Positions 1 to 5,794 of a DNA stretch of 5,829 bases are shown piece after piece; positions within the stretch are counted from its first letter, which is position 1, and every line of letters starts with the position of its first letter. The notes below the pieces were generated by a model that searched no databases, was not told where the DNA came from, and saw only the letters and a list, made by a program, of their open reading frames with translations. Made by a program: the position numbers and the translations under genes. Source of the stretch: an uncultured Eubacteriales bacterium (GTDB lineage: Bacteria; Bacillota_A; Clostridia; Lachnospirales; Cellulosilyticaceae); NCBI GenBank assembly GCA_900556665.1, contig USPX01000134.1, positions 1 to 5,829 of the forward strand, read 5' to 3'.

Positions 1-1946
1 TTCAAATTTTAAATGAAATTTTTAGGGTGGCACATACATTAAAGGGTATGGCTGGAACAATGGGATTTGTGAGAATGCAAAAACTGACACATAATATCGA
101 AAACGTACTTTCAGATATTCGTTCAGGTAGCATTAAAATCAATTCAGATATGGTAGACACATTATTCATGTGTTTAGATGCATTAGAAAATTATGTAGAA
201 GAAATTGTAAATACATCAAGTGAAGGAACAGATGATCACAATGATTTAATTGAGAGTTTAGCTGAGATTATCAAAAGTAAGGGTGAAGTTACACATGCAG
301 AAGCTCCAGCTCAAACTCAAGAAGTAAAAGAAGAAAATACAAATAGTGATTTAATTGAATTACCAGATACACAAAAACTTGTAAAAAATAATGCTATTGA
401 AATGGGGATGAATGTATTCCAAATTAAAGTAAATTTATCACCAAATTGTGTATTAAAATCAGCAAGAGCATTTGTTATCTTTACAGATTTAGAGCGTTTT
501 GGCGAAATTATTCACTGTATACCAAGTACACAAGATATTGAAGATGAAAAATTTGAAAATGACTTTACAGTTGTAGTGGTAACAAAAGAAACAAAAGAAA
601 AACTTGAACAAGTTATTATGAGTGTTTCAGAGGTAGAAGGGGTTGTAGTTGAAGCATTTGCTAAGGATCAGGATGCTAAAGTAGAAGAAGTAGCACCTAA
701 AAAAGAAGAACAAGTAGAAACACAGCCAGTAGCACCAGCAGCACCAGCAGCACCAGCAACTACTGAAACAAATAATAATAGTAATAATAAACAAGTATCA
801 AATAAAACTGTAAGAGTAAACATTGATCGTTTAGATACATTAATGAACTTAGTAAGTGAGCTTATTATTGTAAAAACACAATTAGAAGGTTTAAATATAA
901 ATTCTCAAGATGCCAATACAAATTACAATGATTCAGTAGAGTATTTAGAGCGTGTTACAACAAATTTACATGATGCTGTTATGAAAGTACGAATGGTACC
1001 AGTTGAAATCGTATTTAACCGTTTCCCGCGTATGATTCGTGACATTTCTCGTAAATTAGGTAAAGACATTGATCTTGTAATGTCAGGGGAAGAAACAGAA
1101 CTTGACCGTACAGTAATTGATGAAATTGGCGATCCACTTATTCACTTACTTAGAAATGCAGCAGACCATGGTCTTGAAACAATTGAAGAACGTGCTGCTA
1201 TTGGTAAACCTAGAAAAGGAACAATTAAATTACAAGCATATCAAGATGGTAATAGTGTAGTAATTGAAGTTGAAGATGACGGTAAAGGTATCAATGTTCA
1301 AGCAATTAAGAACAAAGCGGTTCAAAAAGGTACAATTACAAAAGAAGAAGCTGATGCGATGAACGAGCAAGAAGCTATCGACTTATTATTTAGACCAAGC
1401 TTTAGTACAGCAGAGAAAATTTCAGACCTTTCAGGTCGTGGTGTAGGTCTAGATGTTGTAAAAAGTAAAATTACAGAACTTGGTGGACATGTTGAGGTTC
1501 AAACAGAACTTGGAAAAGGAAGTAAGTTTATTGTAAGATTACCACTTACACTTGCAATTATTCAAGCACTTATGATTAGCATTGGTGATGAAAAATACGC
1601 TATTCCACTTAGTAACATTCAAAATATTGAAGATGTACGTAAAGAAGATATTAAACTTGTTCAAAATCAAGAAGTTATTATGGTACGTAATGAGATTATT
1701 CCAATTGTTAGATTACGTAGTGTACTTGGTTTACCAGAACAAGAAGATAAAGATTTAATGATGGGTGTTATTGTTAAAAAAGGTGAGAGACAAGTAGGAT
1801 TCATTATTGACTCATTAATTGGCCAACAAGAAATTGTTATTAAATCATTAGGAAAATATTTAAGTGGTATTGATATTATTGCTGGTGCAACAATCTTAGG
1901 TAATGGTGAAGTTGCATTAATTTTAGATATTAATTCATTAATCTAG
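1..1946 (+). CDS. cheA: Chemotaxis histidine kinase CheA (5' end outside window)
   Basis: CheA is the cytoplasmic kinase of the receptor-CheW-CheA array. It autophosphorylates on a P1 histidine and passes the phosphate to CheY and CheB. The frame is open from base 3 and reads QILNEIFRVAHTLKGMAG, the P1 H-box, so the GTG at 27 is an internal valine and not a start. The phosphorylated His is codon 33-35. About 35-40 N-terminal residues are missing relative to a typical CheA of about 670. Numbering from the GTG as residue 1: P1 remainder 1-90; a P2-like CheY-binding region about 127-212; an Ala-Pro/Asn-rich linker 213-258; P3 dimerisation about 259-318; P4 ATPase about 319-507, with N box HLLRNAADHG (373-382), G1 DDGKGI (417-422), F box FRPSFST (455-461) and G2 GRGVGL (470-475); and the CheW-like P5 about 509-639. 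All kinase boxes look intact. It ends in TAG, 11 nt before cheW. Identification is secure. Confidence 0.98.
   Translation, partial: QILNEIFRVAHTLKGMAGTMGFVRMQKLTHNIENVLSDIRSGSIKINSDMVDTLFMCLDALENYVEEIVNTSSEGTDDHNDLIESLAEIIKSKGEVTHAEAPAQTQEVKEENTNSDLIELPDTQKLVKNNAIEMGMNVFQIKVNLSPNCVLKSARAFVIFTDLERFGEIIHCIPSTQDIEDEKFENDFTVVVVTKETKEKLEQVIMSVSEVEGVVVEAFAKDQDAKVEEVAPKKEEQVETQPVAPAAPAAPATTETNNNSNNKQVSNKTVRVNIDRLDTLMNLVSELIIVKTQLEGLNINSQDANTNYNDSVEYLERVTTNLHDAVMKVRMVPVEIVFNRFPRMIRDISRKLGKDIDLVMSGEETELDRTVIDEIGDPLIHLLRNAADHGLETIEERAAIGKPRKGTIKLQAYQDGNSVVIEVEDDGKGINVQAIKNKAVQKGTITKEEADAMNEQEAIDLLFRPSFSTAEKISDLSGRGVGLDVVKSKITELGGHVEVQTELGKGSKFIVRLPLTLAIIQALMISIGDEKYAIPLSNIQNIEDVRKEDIKLVQNQEVIMVRNEIIPIVRLRSVLGLPEQEDKDLMMGVIVKKGERQVGFIIDSLIGQQEIVIKSLGKYLSGIDIIAGATILGNGEVALILDINSLI
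732..758 (+). repeat. Three exact tandem copies of a 9-bp unit in the CheA P2-P3 linker
   Basis: GCACCAGCA is repeated three times without change, at 732-740, 741-749 and 750-758. It is in frame and encodes Ala-Pro-Ala three times. An AAT-rich run at 771-790 follows and encodes NNNSNN. Together they form a flexible, low-complexity tether between the CheY-binding P2 domain and the P3 dimerisation helices. Such linkers are usual in CheA and vary in length. A 9-bp in-frame repeat could gain or lose copies by slippage without breaking the gene. Confidence 0.9.
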
Positions 1947-1957
1947 GGGTGAAGTAA

Positions 1958-2407
1958 ATGGAAAATACAGTAGATAGCATGACACAATATATTGTGTTTA
2001 GATTAGATGAGCAATCATATGGGATTGATATTCAAAATATTCAAACAATTGAAAAAATAACAGCGGTTATGCGTGTACCTAAAGCGCCATATTGTGTAAA
2101 AGGGGTAATGAACCTTAGAGGTGAAATTATTCCAGTTGTAAGTTTAAGAGATCAATTTGGACTTGAAAAAACCGATTATACAGATAAAGCAAGAATTATC
2201 ATTGTAAAGATTGAAGAGGCAATGGTAGGGATTATCGTAGATGAAGTAAAAGAAGTTATTGAAATTGAAGAAGCACAAGTGGAGAATGTTCAAAATATCC
2301 AAGGAAAGATTAAAACAAGTCATATATTAGGTGTTGGTAAAGTGGTTGATAACATCGTTACATTATTAAACTTACCTAATATTATTGAAGAAGCTTTCGA
2401 AAACTAA
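1958..2407 (+). CDS. cheW: Chemotaxis coupling protein CheW
   Basis: CheW is the cytoplasmic adaptor that links chemoreceptors to the CheA P5 domain. The 149-residue product is close to the usual CheW length (about 150-160) and is a single CheW domain. It has a first beta strand QYIVFRLDEQSYGIDI (residues 10-25), the conserved NLRGEIIPVVSLR core (52-64) whose Arg54 sits at the family's conserved NLRG position, and the VGIIVDEVKEVIEI segment (90-103). The CheA P5 domain just upstream carries a paralogous NEIIPIVRLR stretch, as expected for the CheA-CheW interface. The ATG is preceded at 5 nt by GGGGTGA (1946-1952), which overlaps the last base of the cheA stop codon, so translation may be coupled. 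The gene ends with two in-frame stops, TAA then TAG. Confidence 0.97.
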   Translation: MENTVDSMTQYIVFRLDEQSYGIDIQNIQTIEKITAVMRVPKAPYCVKGVMNLRGEIIPVVSLRDQFGLEKTDYTDKARIIIVKIEEAMVGIIVDEVKEVIEIEEAQVENVQNIQGKIKTSHILGVGKVVDNIVTLLNLPNIIEEAFEN

Positions 2408-2413
2408 TAGATT

Positions 2414-2420
2414 GGAGGGA
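2414..2420 (+). promoter_or_regulatory. Ribosome binding site that fixes the cheC start
   Basis: GGAGGGA lies 6 nt before the ATG at 2427. The same frame is also open upstream to a TTG at 2385, inside the end of cheW. That longer start would add 14 residues with no similarity to CheC and would place this Shine-Dalgarno inside the coding region. The ATG at 2427 is therefore preferred. Confidence 0.9.
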
Positions 2421-2426
2421 GATAAA

Positions 2427-3050
2427 ATGGGGGAAAGACAATATCAGAACATTACTGATGAAGAAATTGATATTTTAAGAGAAGCTGGTAATATTGCTTC
2501 TGGTAATGCCATGACTTCATTAGGCAAACTATTAGGATGTACCCTTGACATGAATGTGGCAAGGGTACGTATTGAACAAATACAAGAATTAAGTGAAGTA
2601 CTAGGTGATGCAGAAGAAGTTATTGCAGGAATGATTATTAATGTATATGGTGATTTTAATGCCATGTTACTTCTTGCATTAGAAACAGAAAGTGCATTAA
2701 AAGTTATTAATTTAATGCTAGGAAGAGAGAAGACCAATATAGAAGCATTAGATGAGCTAGATTGTTCAGTACTTTGTGAAACAGGCAATATCCTAGCAGG
2801 TTCTTATCTAAGCGCGTTGAACACATTTACTGGTCTAGCGTTTGACGTGTCTACACCACAAATGGCTATTGATATGGCAGGAGCTATTTTAAGTTATCCA
2901 GCTATTGAATTTGTAAGAAACGATAATACAATGTTATTTGTAGAGACAGCCTTTCATGATAAAAATGATGTACTTAGTGGAACATATATCTTGATTTTGG
3001 ATAATGAATCTTATAATAAGATTATTGATACATTAGGAGCCAATATATGA
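2427..3050 (+). CDS. cheC: CheY-P phosphatase CheC
   Basis: CheC belongs to the CheC/CheX/FliY phosphatase family. It dephosphorylates CheY-P in the cytoplasm and binds CheD. The product is 207 residues, against about 209 in B. subtilis. The family carries two pseudo-symmetric active sites of the form [D/S]-x3-E-x2-N-x22-P. The first here is D15, E19 and N22, with alanine (A45) at the proline position. The second is complete: S114, E118, N121 and P144. The key Glu and Asn are kept in both halves, so both sites may work, with the second looking canonical. The protein has no C-terminal FliN-like domain and starts directly with the CheC repeat, so it is CheC and not FliY. The stop overlaps the cheD start (ATGA). 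Identification is secure. Confidence 0.96.
   Translation: MGERQYQNITDEEIDILREAGNIASGNAMTSLGKLLGCTLDMNVARVRIEQIQELSEVLGDAEEVIAGMIINVYGDFNAMLLLALETESALKVINLMLGREKTNIEALDELDCSVLCETGNILAGSYLSALNTFTGLAFDVSTPQMAIDMAGAILSYPAIEFVRNDNTMLFVETAFHDKNDVLSGTYILILDNESYNKIIDTLGANI
3035..3039 (+). promoter_or_regulatory. cheD ribosome binding site inside the cheC coding end
   Basis: AGGAG lies 7 nt before the cheD ATG at 3047, within the last codons of cheC. With the ATGA overlap of stop and start (3047-3050), this fits translational coupling of cheC to cheD. Confidence 0.8.
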
Positions 3051-3538
3051 GTGAGGGGAAAATAATTAAAGTAGGAATGGCGGATTTAAAGATAGCCAAA
3101 GCACCAGATATTTTGACAACATTAGGTTTAGGGTCATGTGTGGGAATCGCATTGTATGATAGTGTTAATAAAATAGGTGGGCTTGCACATATTATGTTGC
3201 CAGATAGTACACAAATTAAAAATAATAGTAATGTAGCAAAGTTTGCAGATACTGCCATAGAAGAACTTATAGAGCAGATGGTAAGTTGTGGTGCAAGAAA
3301 TACGCGTTTAACGGCTAAGATAGCAGGTGGCGCCCATATGTTTGAATTCAAAAATATGGATGATATGATGCGAATAGGGACAAGGAATGTAAATGCAGTA
3401 ATAGAATGTTTAAAGGTTTTTCGTGTTCCTATAGTGGCAAGTGATACAGGCAGCAATTATGGCCGAACAGTAGAGCTACATACAGAAACAGGAGTGTTTG
3501 TTGTAAAAACCATAGGGCATGGCGTAAAAGAAATATAG
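3047..3538 (+). CDS. cheD: Chemoreceptor glutamine deamidase CheD
   Basis: CheD deamidates specific glutamines on methyl-accepting chemotaxis proteins and forms a complex with CheC that links CheY-P levels to receptor state. The 163-residue product is of normal length (about 160). The Cys-His-Thr catalytic set of the family is visible: T25, C31 in GLGSCVGIAL, and H48 in GGLAHIMLP. Their spacings (6 and 17 residues) are the same as I recall for T21, C27 and H44 of Thermotoga maritima CheD. The KIAGGAHMF segment (91-99) and the SNYGRTVEL segment (136-144) near the C-terminus are also typical. The start is set by AGGAG at 3035-3039 and the overlap with cheC. The gap to sigD is 23 nt. Confidence 0.97.
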   Translation: MSEGKIIKVGMADLKIAKAPDILTTLGLGSCVGIALYDSVNKIGGLAHIMLPDSTQIKNNSNVAKFADTAIEELIEQMVSCGARNTRLTAKIAGGAHMFEFKNMDDMMRIGTRNVNAVIECLKVFRVPIVASDTGSNYGRTVELHTETGVFVVKTIGHGVKEI

Positions 3539-3561
3539 GTAAAGACAATGGGGGTTCTTAT

Positions 3562-4311
3562 ATGGACAAAAGAGAAATGGACGCTATTTGGTTAAAATAT
3601 AGTAAAACAAGAGATGAAAAAGCAAAAGCAGTAATAATTGAAAGCTATGTATATCTTGTAAAACTCGTTGCAGGTAGATTAGGAATATATCTTAATCAAT
3701 ATGTAGATTTAGATGATTTAGTAGGGTATGGCATACTAGGGCTTATAGATGCTATTGATAAATTTGATTTAAATAAAAATGTTAAGTTTGAAACATATGC
3801 TTCATTAAGAATAAGAGGTGCTATTCTAGATGCAATCCGTAAATTAGACTGGGTACCAAGAACTTTAAGAAAGAAACAAAAAGAATTAGATAAAGTATAT
3901 GTAGAACTTGAAACAAAATTAGGTAGAAGACCAGAAGATGCAGAAGTAGCATCTTTTTTAGGCATTTCATTAGATGAATATAATGAATTATTAAAAGATG
4001 TGAATATTAGTGCATTAGTTTCTATTGATGAATATACATTTCAATTTGAGACTATTAAAGATCCTAAGGCACCACTACCAGATGATTATGTAGAAGATAA
4101 AGAGATGAAAGAAACTCTTACAGAGCTTATTGAAAAGTTACCTGAAAGAGAGAGAAAAGTTATCTTTTTATATTATTTTGAAGAGCTAACATTAAAAGAA
4201 ATTAGTAAAGTATTAGAGGTATCAGAATCTAGAGTGTCACAGCTTCATACAAAGGCAGTGTCTAGATTAAGAGCAAATCTTGGAAAATATAATATGATGT
4301 TACCACTATAA
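3562..4311 (+). CDS. sigD: Flagellar/motility RNA polymerase sigma factor SigD (FliA/WhiG family)
   Basis: This is the sigma-28-type factor that directs RNA polymerase to late flagellar, autolysin and chemotaxis promoters and is normally held in check by the anti-sigma factor FlgM (not in this window). The 249 residues match the FliA/SigD length (about 240-255). Region 2 covers about 25-97, with the core-binding DLDDLVGYGILGLIDAIDKFD (49-69) and the promoter-melting and -10 recognition segment FETYASLRIRGAILDAIRKLDWVPR (76-100, characteristic of this family). Region 3 is about 104-155. Region 4 is about 184-240, with LPERERKVIFLYYFEELT followed by a helix-turn-helix (209-237) for -35 binding. 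GGGGG at 3550-3554 lies 7 nt before the ATG. As part of the operon it is probably controlled by the upstream fla/che promoter and by distance from it. The equivalent symbol fliA is also used. Confidence 0.97.
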   Translation: MDKREMDAIWLKYSKTRDEKAKAVIIESYVYLVKLVAGRLGIYLNQYVDLDDLVGYGILGLIDAIDKFDLNKNVKFETYASLRIRGAILDAIRKLDWVPRTLRKKQKELDKVYVELETKLGRRPEDAEVASFLGISLDEYNELLKDVNISALVSIDEYTFQFETIKDPKAPLPDDYVEDKEMKETLTELIEKLPERERKVIFLYYFEELTLKEISKVLEVSESRVSQLHTKAVSRLRANLGKYNMMLPL

Positions 4312-4341
4312 AAAGTAGTAAAAACTATAAATACAAACTTT

Positions 4342-4348
4342 GGGGTGA
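4342..4348 (+). promoter_or_regulatory. Ribosome binding site that fixes the start of the 102-residue gene
   Basis: GGGGTGA lies 5 nt before the ATG at 4354, the same sequence and spacing as used for cheW. An alternative GTG start at 4345 is part of this Shine-Dalgarno and would leave no ribosome binding site of its own, so ATG 4354 is preferred. Confidence 0.85.
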
Positions 4349-4353
4349 GAAAA

Positions 4354-4662
4354 ATGTTAAGACCAATAGATACACAAACCGTTTATCAGCAAACACAAGA
4401 AATTGCAGCAAGAGAACAAATGCATAGACAGGCACAAGTTCTTCAGCAAGATCAATTCTCTGAATTGTTAAAGAAGGAAGTTAATAATAAGCAAGAGAAA
4501 GTAAATGAAATGCAAAAGGGTGAAAAAGTAGATAATGATCTTAATAAAAATAAAAAGCATGGAAATGATAAGCGAAAAGGAAATGCGAAGTCTAATAACC
4601 CCAAAAAGAAACAAGCTATTATAAAAGATGAACAAAAGACATCGATTGATATTAGGATTTAA
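4354..4662 (+). CDS. Small lysine-rich hypothetical protein encoded after sigD
   Basis: I do not recognise a named family with certainty. The 102-residue product starts MLRPIDTQTVYQQTQEIAAR. Residues 10-45 are rich in Gln and Glu with helical propensity (QQ, AREQMHRQAQ, FSELLKKE). From residue 40 on it is very hydrophilic and low in complexity, with 17 lysines and many Asn; this part is probably disordered. It has no signal peptide, membrane segment or cysteine. From memory, small proteins with a similar RP-[IV]-D-x-Q start occur next to sigD/fliA in other motile Clostridia, which would make this a real conserved gene. It sits 42 nt after sigD, and the next gene's Shine-Dalgarno overlaps its stop, so it is an operon member. 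A role in flagellar assembly or SigD control is only a guess from position. Confidence 0.8.
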   Translation: MLRPIDTQTVYQQTQEIAAREQMHRQAQVLQQDQFSELLKKEVNNKQEKVNEMQKGEKVDNDLNKNKKHGNDKRKGNAKSNNPKKKQAIIKDEQKTSIDIRI

Positions 4663-4673
4663 AGGAGAATAAC

Positions 4674-5096
4674 ATGGAGATGACAATACAAAATCTTCCC
4701 TTTATTTATTTATTATGGATTACAATAGGTGTTTTACTCATTCTAATAGGGATTTTTATGCTTGTAGCCCATGAGAATGAAACAGGCTATTATACAAGTA
4801 TAAATGATAAAAAAGATGAATCAAAAGAAGAGCTCGAAGGTATTCTAAGTTATTTTTTAGAGGAAGAAGAAAAGAAAAATCAAGGCTTTCGTGAAATGCT
4901 AGAAAACTATGCAAAACAAATGGGTAATAAAAACGAAAAGAATATAAAACAGAGTATGAAAGATAGTACTTCTCAGAGTGTGAATGAAATAGTAGCATTA
5001 GCAGATAAGGGATTTGAGGTAGAAGAAATCGCAAGAAAGTTAGGCAAAGGCGTAGGCGAAGTACAGCTTATATTGTCACTTTATAAGATGAGGTAA
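4674..5096 (+). CDS. Single-pass membrane protein with C-terminal HTH-like tail (DUF6115-like, possible SwrB counterpart)
   Basis: The 140-residue product has one hydrophobic segment at about 10-32 (IYLLWITIGVLLILIGIFML), then a charged, probably coiled-coil cytoplasmic part rich in Glu and Lys (about 47-95). The C-terminus has a helix-turn-helix-like unit at 103-138, ending GKGVGEVQLILSLYKMR. That unit resembles the conserved C-terminus of the family I recall as DUF6115. In B. subtilis the gene between sigD and rpsB is swrB (ylxL), a single-pass membrane protein that activates the flagellar export apparatus during hook-basal body completion. Position and layout match it, but sequence homology could not be tested here. 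AAAGGAG (4661-4667) lies 6 nt before the ATG and overlaps the previous stop codon. A second ATG two codons on (4680) is possible. The next gene begins 5 nt after the stop. Confidence 0.85.
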   Translation: MEMTIQNLPFIYLLWITIGVLLILIGIFMLVAHENETGYYTSINDKKDESKEELEGILSYFLEEEEKKNQGFREMLENYAKQMGNKNEKNIKQSMKDSTSQSVNEIVALADKGFEVEEIARKLGKGVGEVQLILSLYKMR

Positions 5097-5101
5097 ATAG
5101 G

Positions 5102-5644
5102 ATGCAAGGAAGAAAAAGACAATTTATATTTGGGTTAATAGGACTTGGATGTGGTATGGTTTTATCTGGCATTTTTAATTTATTAATAGTACTAAATACA
5201 ACAGAATATAAAAATGGTATTACCCTAAATGCAAATCAGGTGTTGCAAGAAGAATTAAAGCCTGAAAATATGCAATTAGAGAAAGAAACATCTATAGAAG
5301 TAGCAGGGCCAATTGATCTCTTAACAAAACCGAATGAGACAAGCAGTAGTCAAAAAGAAACACAATTTAAGGAAGACGAAAATGTAATAAATTCACAAAA
5401 GGCTGATAATCTCCTAGAAAATGTAGAAGATGAAGAGTCAGTGATAACAGTTATAATCCCAGAGAAACAAAGTGCAACACAAATTTGTGAGCTTTTAGAG
5501 GCAGAAGGGGTCATAAAAGATGCTAAAAGTTTTAGAGAGTATCTTAGTGAAAAAAAGATGACGACAAAACTAAAAGAAGGCACCATTATTTTAAGGAAAA
5601 ATATGTCATATGATGAATTGCTTGATAATCTTATGATAGATTAG
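5102..5644 (+). CDS. Membrane-anchored protein with MltG/YceG N-terminal-like domain, no catalytic domain
   Basis: The 180-residue product has a basic N-terminus (MQGRKRQ) and one hydrophobic segment at about 8-31. A long polar, Glu/Lys/Ser-rich linker (about 33-112) follows, then a compact domain at about 114-178 reading VITVIIPEKQSATQICELLEAEGVI. The pattern of IP followed by a short turn, I-x2-LL-x3-GVI, F-x2-YL and a later threonine-isoleucine strand is typical of the LysM-like domain that precedes the lytic transglycosylase domain in MltG/YceG. The catalytic half is absent (MltG is about 340 residues), so enzymatic activity is not expected. The domain probably faces outside the membrane and could touch peptidoglycan. 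A Cys at residue 17 lies inside the hydrophobic segment, but the context is not a clear lipobox. The start is 5 nt after the previous stop, with a weak GATGAGG-type site. It is the last gene before the rpsB promoter. Confidence 0.82.
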   Translation: MQGRKRQFIFGLIGLGCGMVLSGIFNLLIVLNTTEYKNGITLNANQVLQEELKPENMQLEKETSIEVAGPIDLLTKPNETSSSQKETQFKEDENVINSQKADNLLENVEDEESVITVIIPEKQSATQICELLEAEGVIKDAKSFREYLSEKKMTTKLKEGTIILRKNMSYDELLDNLMID

Positions 5645-5666
5645 GTAAAAAAGTTTATAAAAACGA

Positions 5667-5695
5667 TTGAACTTATAAATAAGGTGTGCTATACT
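5667..5695 (+). promoter_or_regulatory. Sigma-A promoter for rpsB, extended -10 type
   Basis: The -35 box TTGAAC (5667-5672) and the -10 box TATACT (5690-5695) are separated by exactly 17 bp, and TG at 5687-5688 makes an extended -10. Each hexamer differs from consensus at one or two bases. The predicted transcript start is near 5702. The promoter begins only 22 nt after the stop of the last motility gene and gives rpsB constitutive, growth-linked expression independent of the fla/che operon. Confidence 0.85.
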
Positions 5696-5701
5696 AAGTC
5701 A

Positions 5702-5794
5702 GAAAAACGCACGTATATAGATGTACGCATGGGGTGCTTATAAAAGTCCATATGTATTCAATATATACGGAGGAAAAAACCAGGAGGTATTACA
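5702..5794 (+). promoter_or_regulatory. rpsB 5' leader with possible RNA structure
   Basis: About 93 nt separate the predicted transcript start from the rpsB ATG. Possible pairings are a long-range 8-bp stem, CGTATATA (5712-5719) with TATATACG (5762-5769), and a competing local hairpin, CGTAT (5712-5716) with GTACG (5723-5727, one G-U pair). A weak hairpin also lies around GCTT/AAGT (5736-5747). The long-range stem runs into a first purine-rich site, GGAGG (5769-5773), upstream of the true ribosome binding site. Leaders of ribosomal protein operons are often autoregulated by their protein; that this one binds S2 is inference. I do not recognise a known riboswitch. Confidence 0.45.
5782..5787 (+). 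promoter_or_regulatory. Strong ribosome binding site for rpsB
   Basis: AGGAGG is a perfect anti-Shine-Dalgarno match 7 nt before the ATG at 5795. A second purine-rich site, GGAGG at 5769-5773, lies 21 nt before the ATG, which is too far to serve this start directly. Confidence 0.9.

Noticed and set aside
27..29. GTG as a start codon for cheA
   Set aside because: The frame is open upstream to base 3 and encodes the rest of the P1 H-box helix. The GTG is the valine of FRVAHTLKG, so the gene is cut by the window edge.
2171..2180. CCGATTAT inside cheW as a SigD -10 element
   Set aside because: No TAAA -35 element lies at the required distance of about 15 nt, and the site is within conserved coding sequence. 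The GGCCGAACAG in cheD (3461-3470) fails for the same reasons.
2385..2426. TTG start giving CheC 14 extra residues
   Set aside because: The extension lies over the end of cheW, has no CheC similarity and would bury the strong GGAGGGA site that serves the ATG at 2427.
2444..2788. Minus-strand open frame opposite cheC
   Set aside because: It lies fully opposite a well-supported gene, has no recognisable domain and is explained by AT-rich codon bias. The other minus-strand frames (3022-3456, 3696-3965, 4468-4686, 4756-5034, 5350-5586) are rejected for the same reason.
4280..4312. Possible internal promoter after sigD (TTGGAA ... TATAAA, or TATAAT at 4288)
   Set aside because: The spacer from TTGGAA to TATAAA is 21 bp, and TATAAT at 4288-4293 has no -35 box 17 bp upstream. 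In DNA this AT-rich, such matches are expected by chance.
4305..4331. Direct repeat ACTATAAA (4305-4312 and 4324-4331) and a 4-bp TAGT/ACTA hairpin after sigD
   Set aside because: It is too short and AT-rich to be a terminator or regulatory site; no T run follows and the operon continues.
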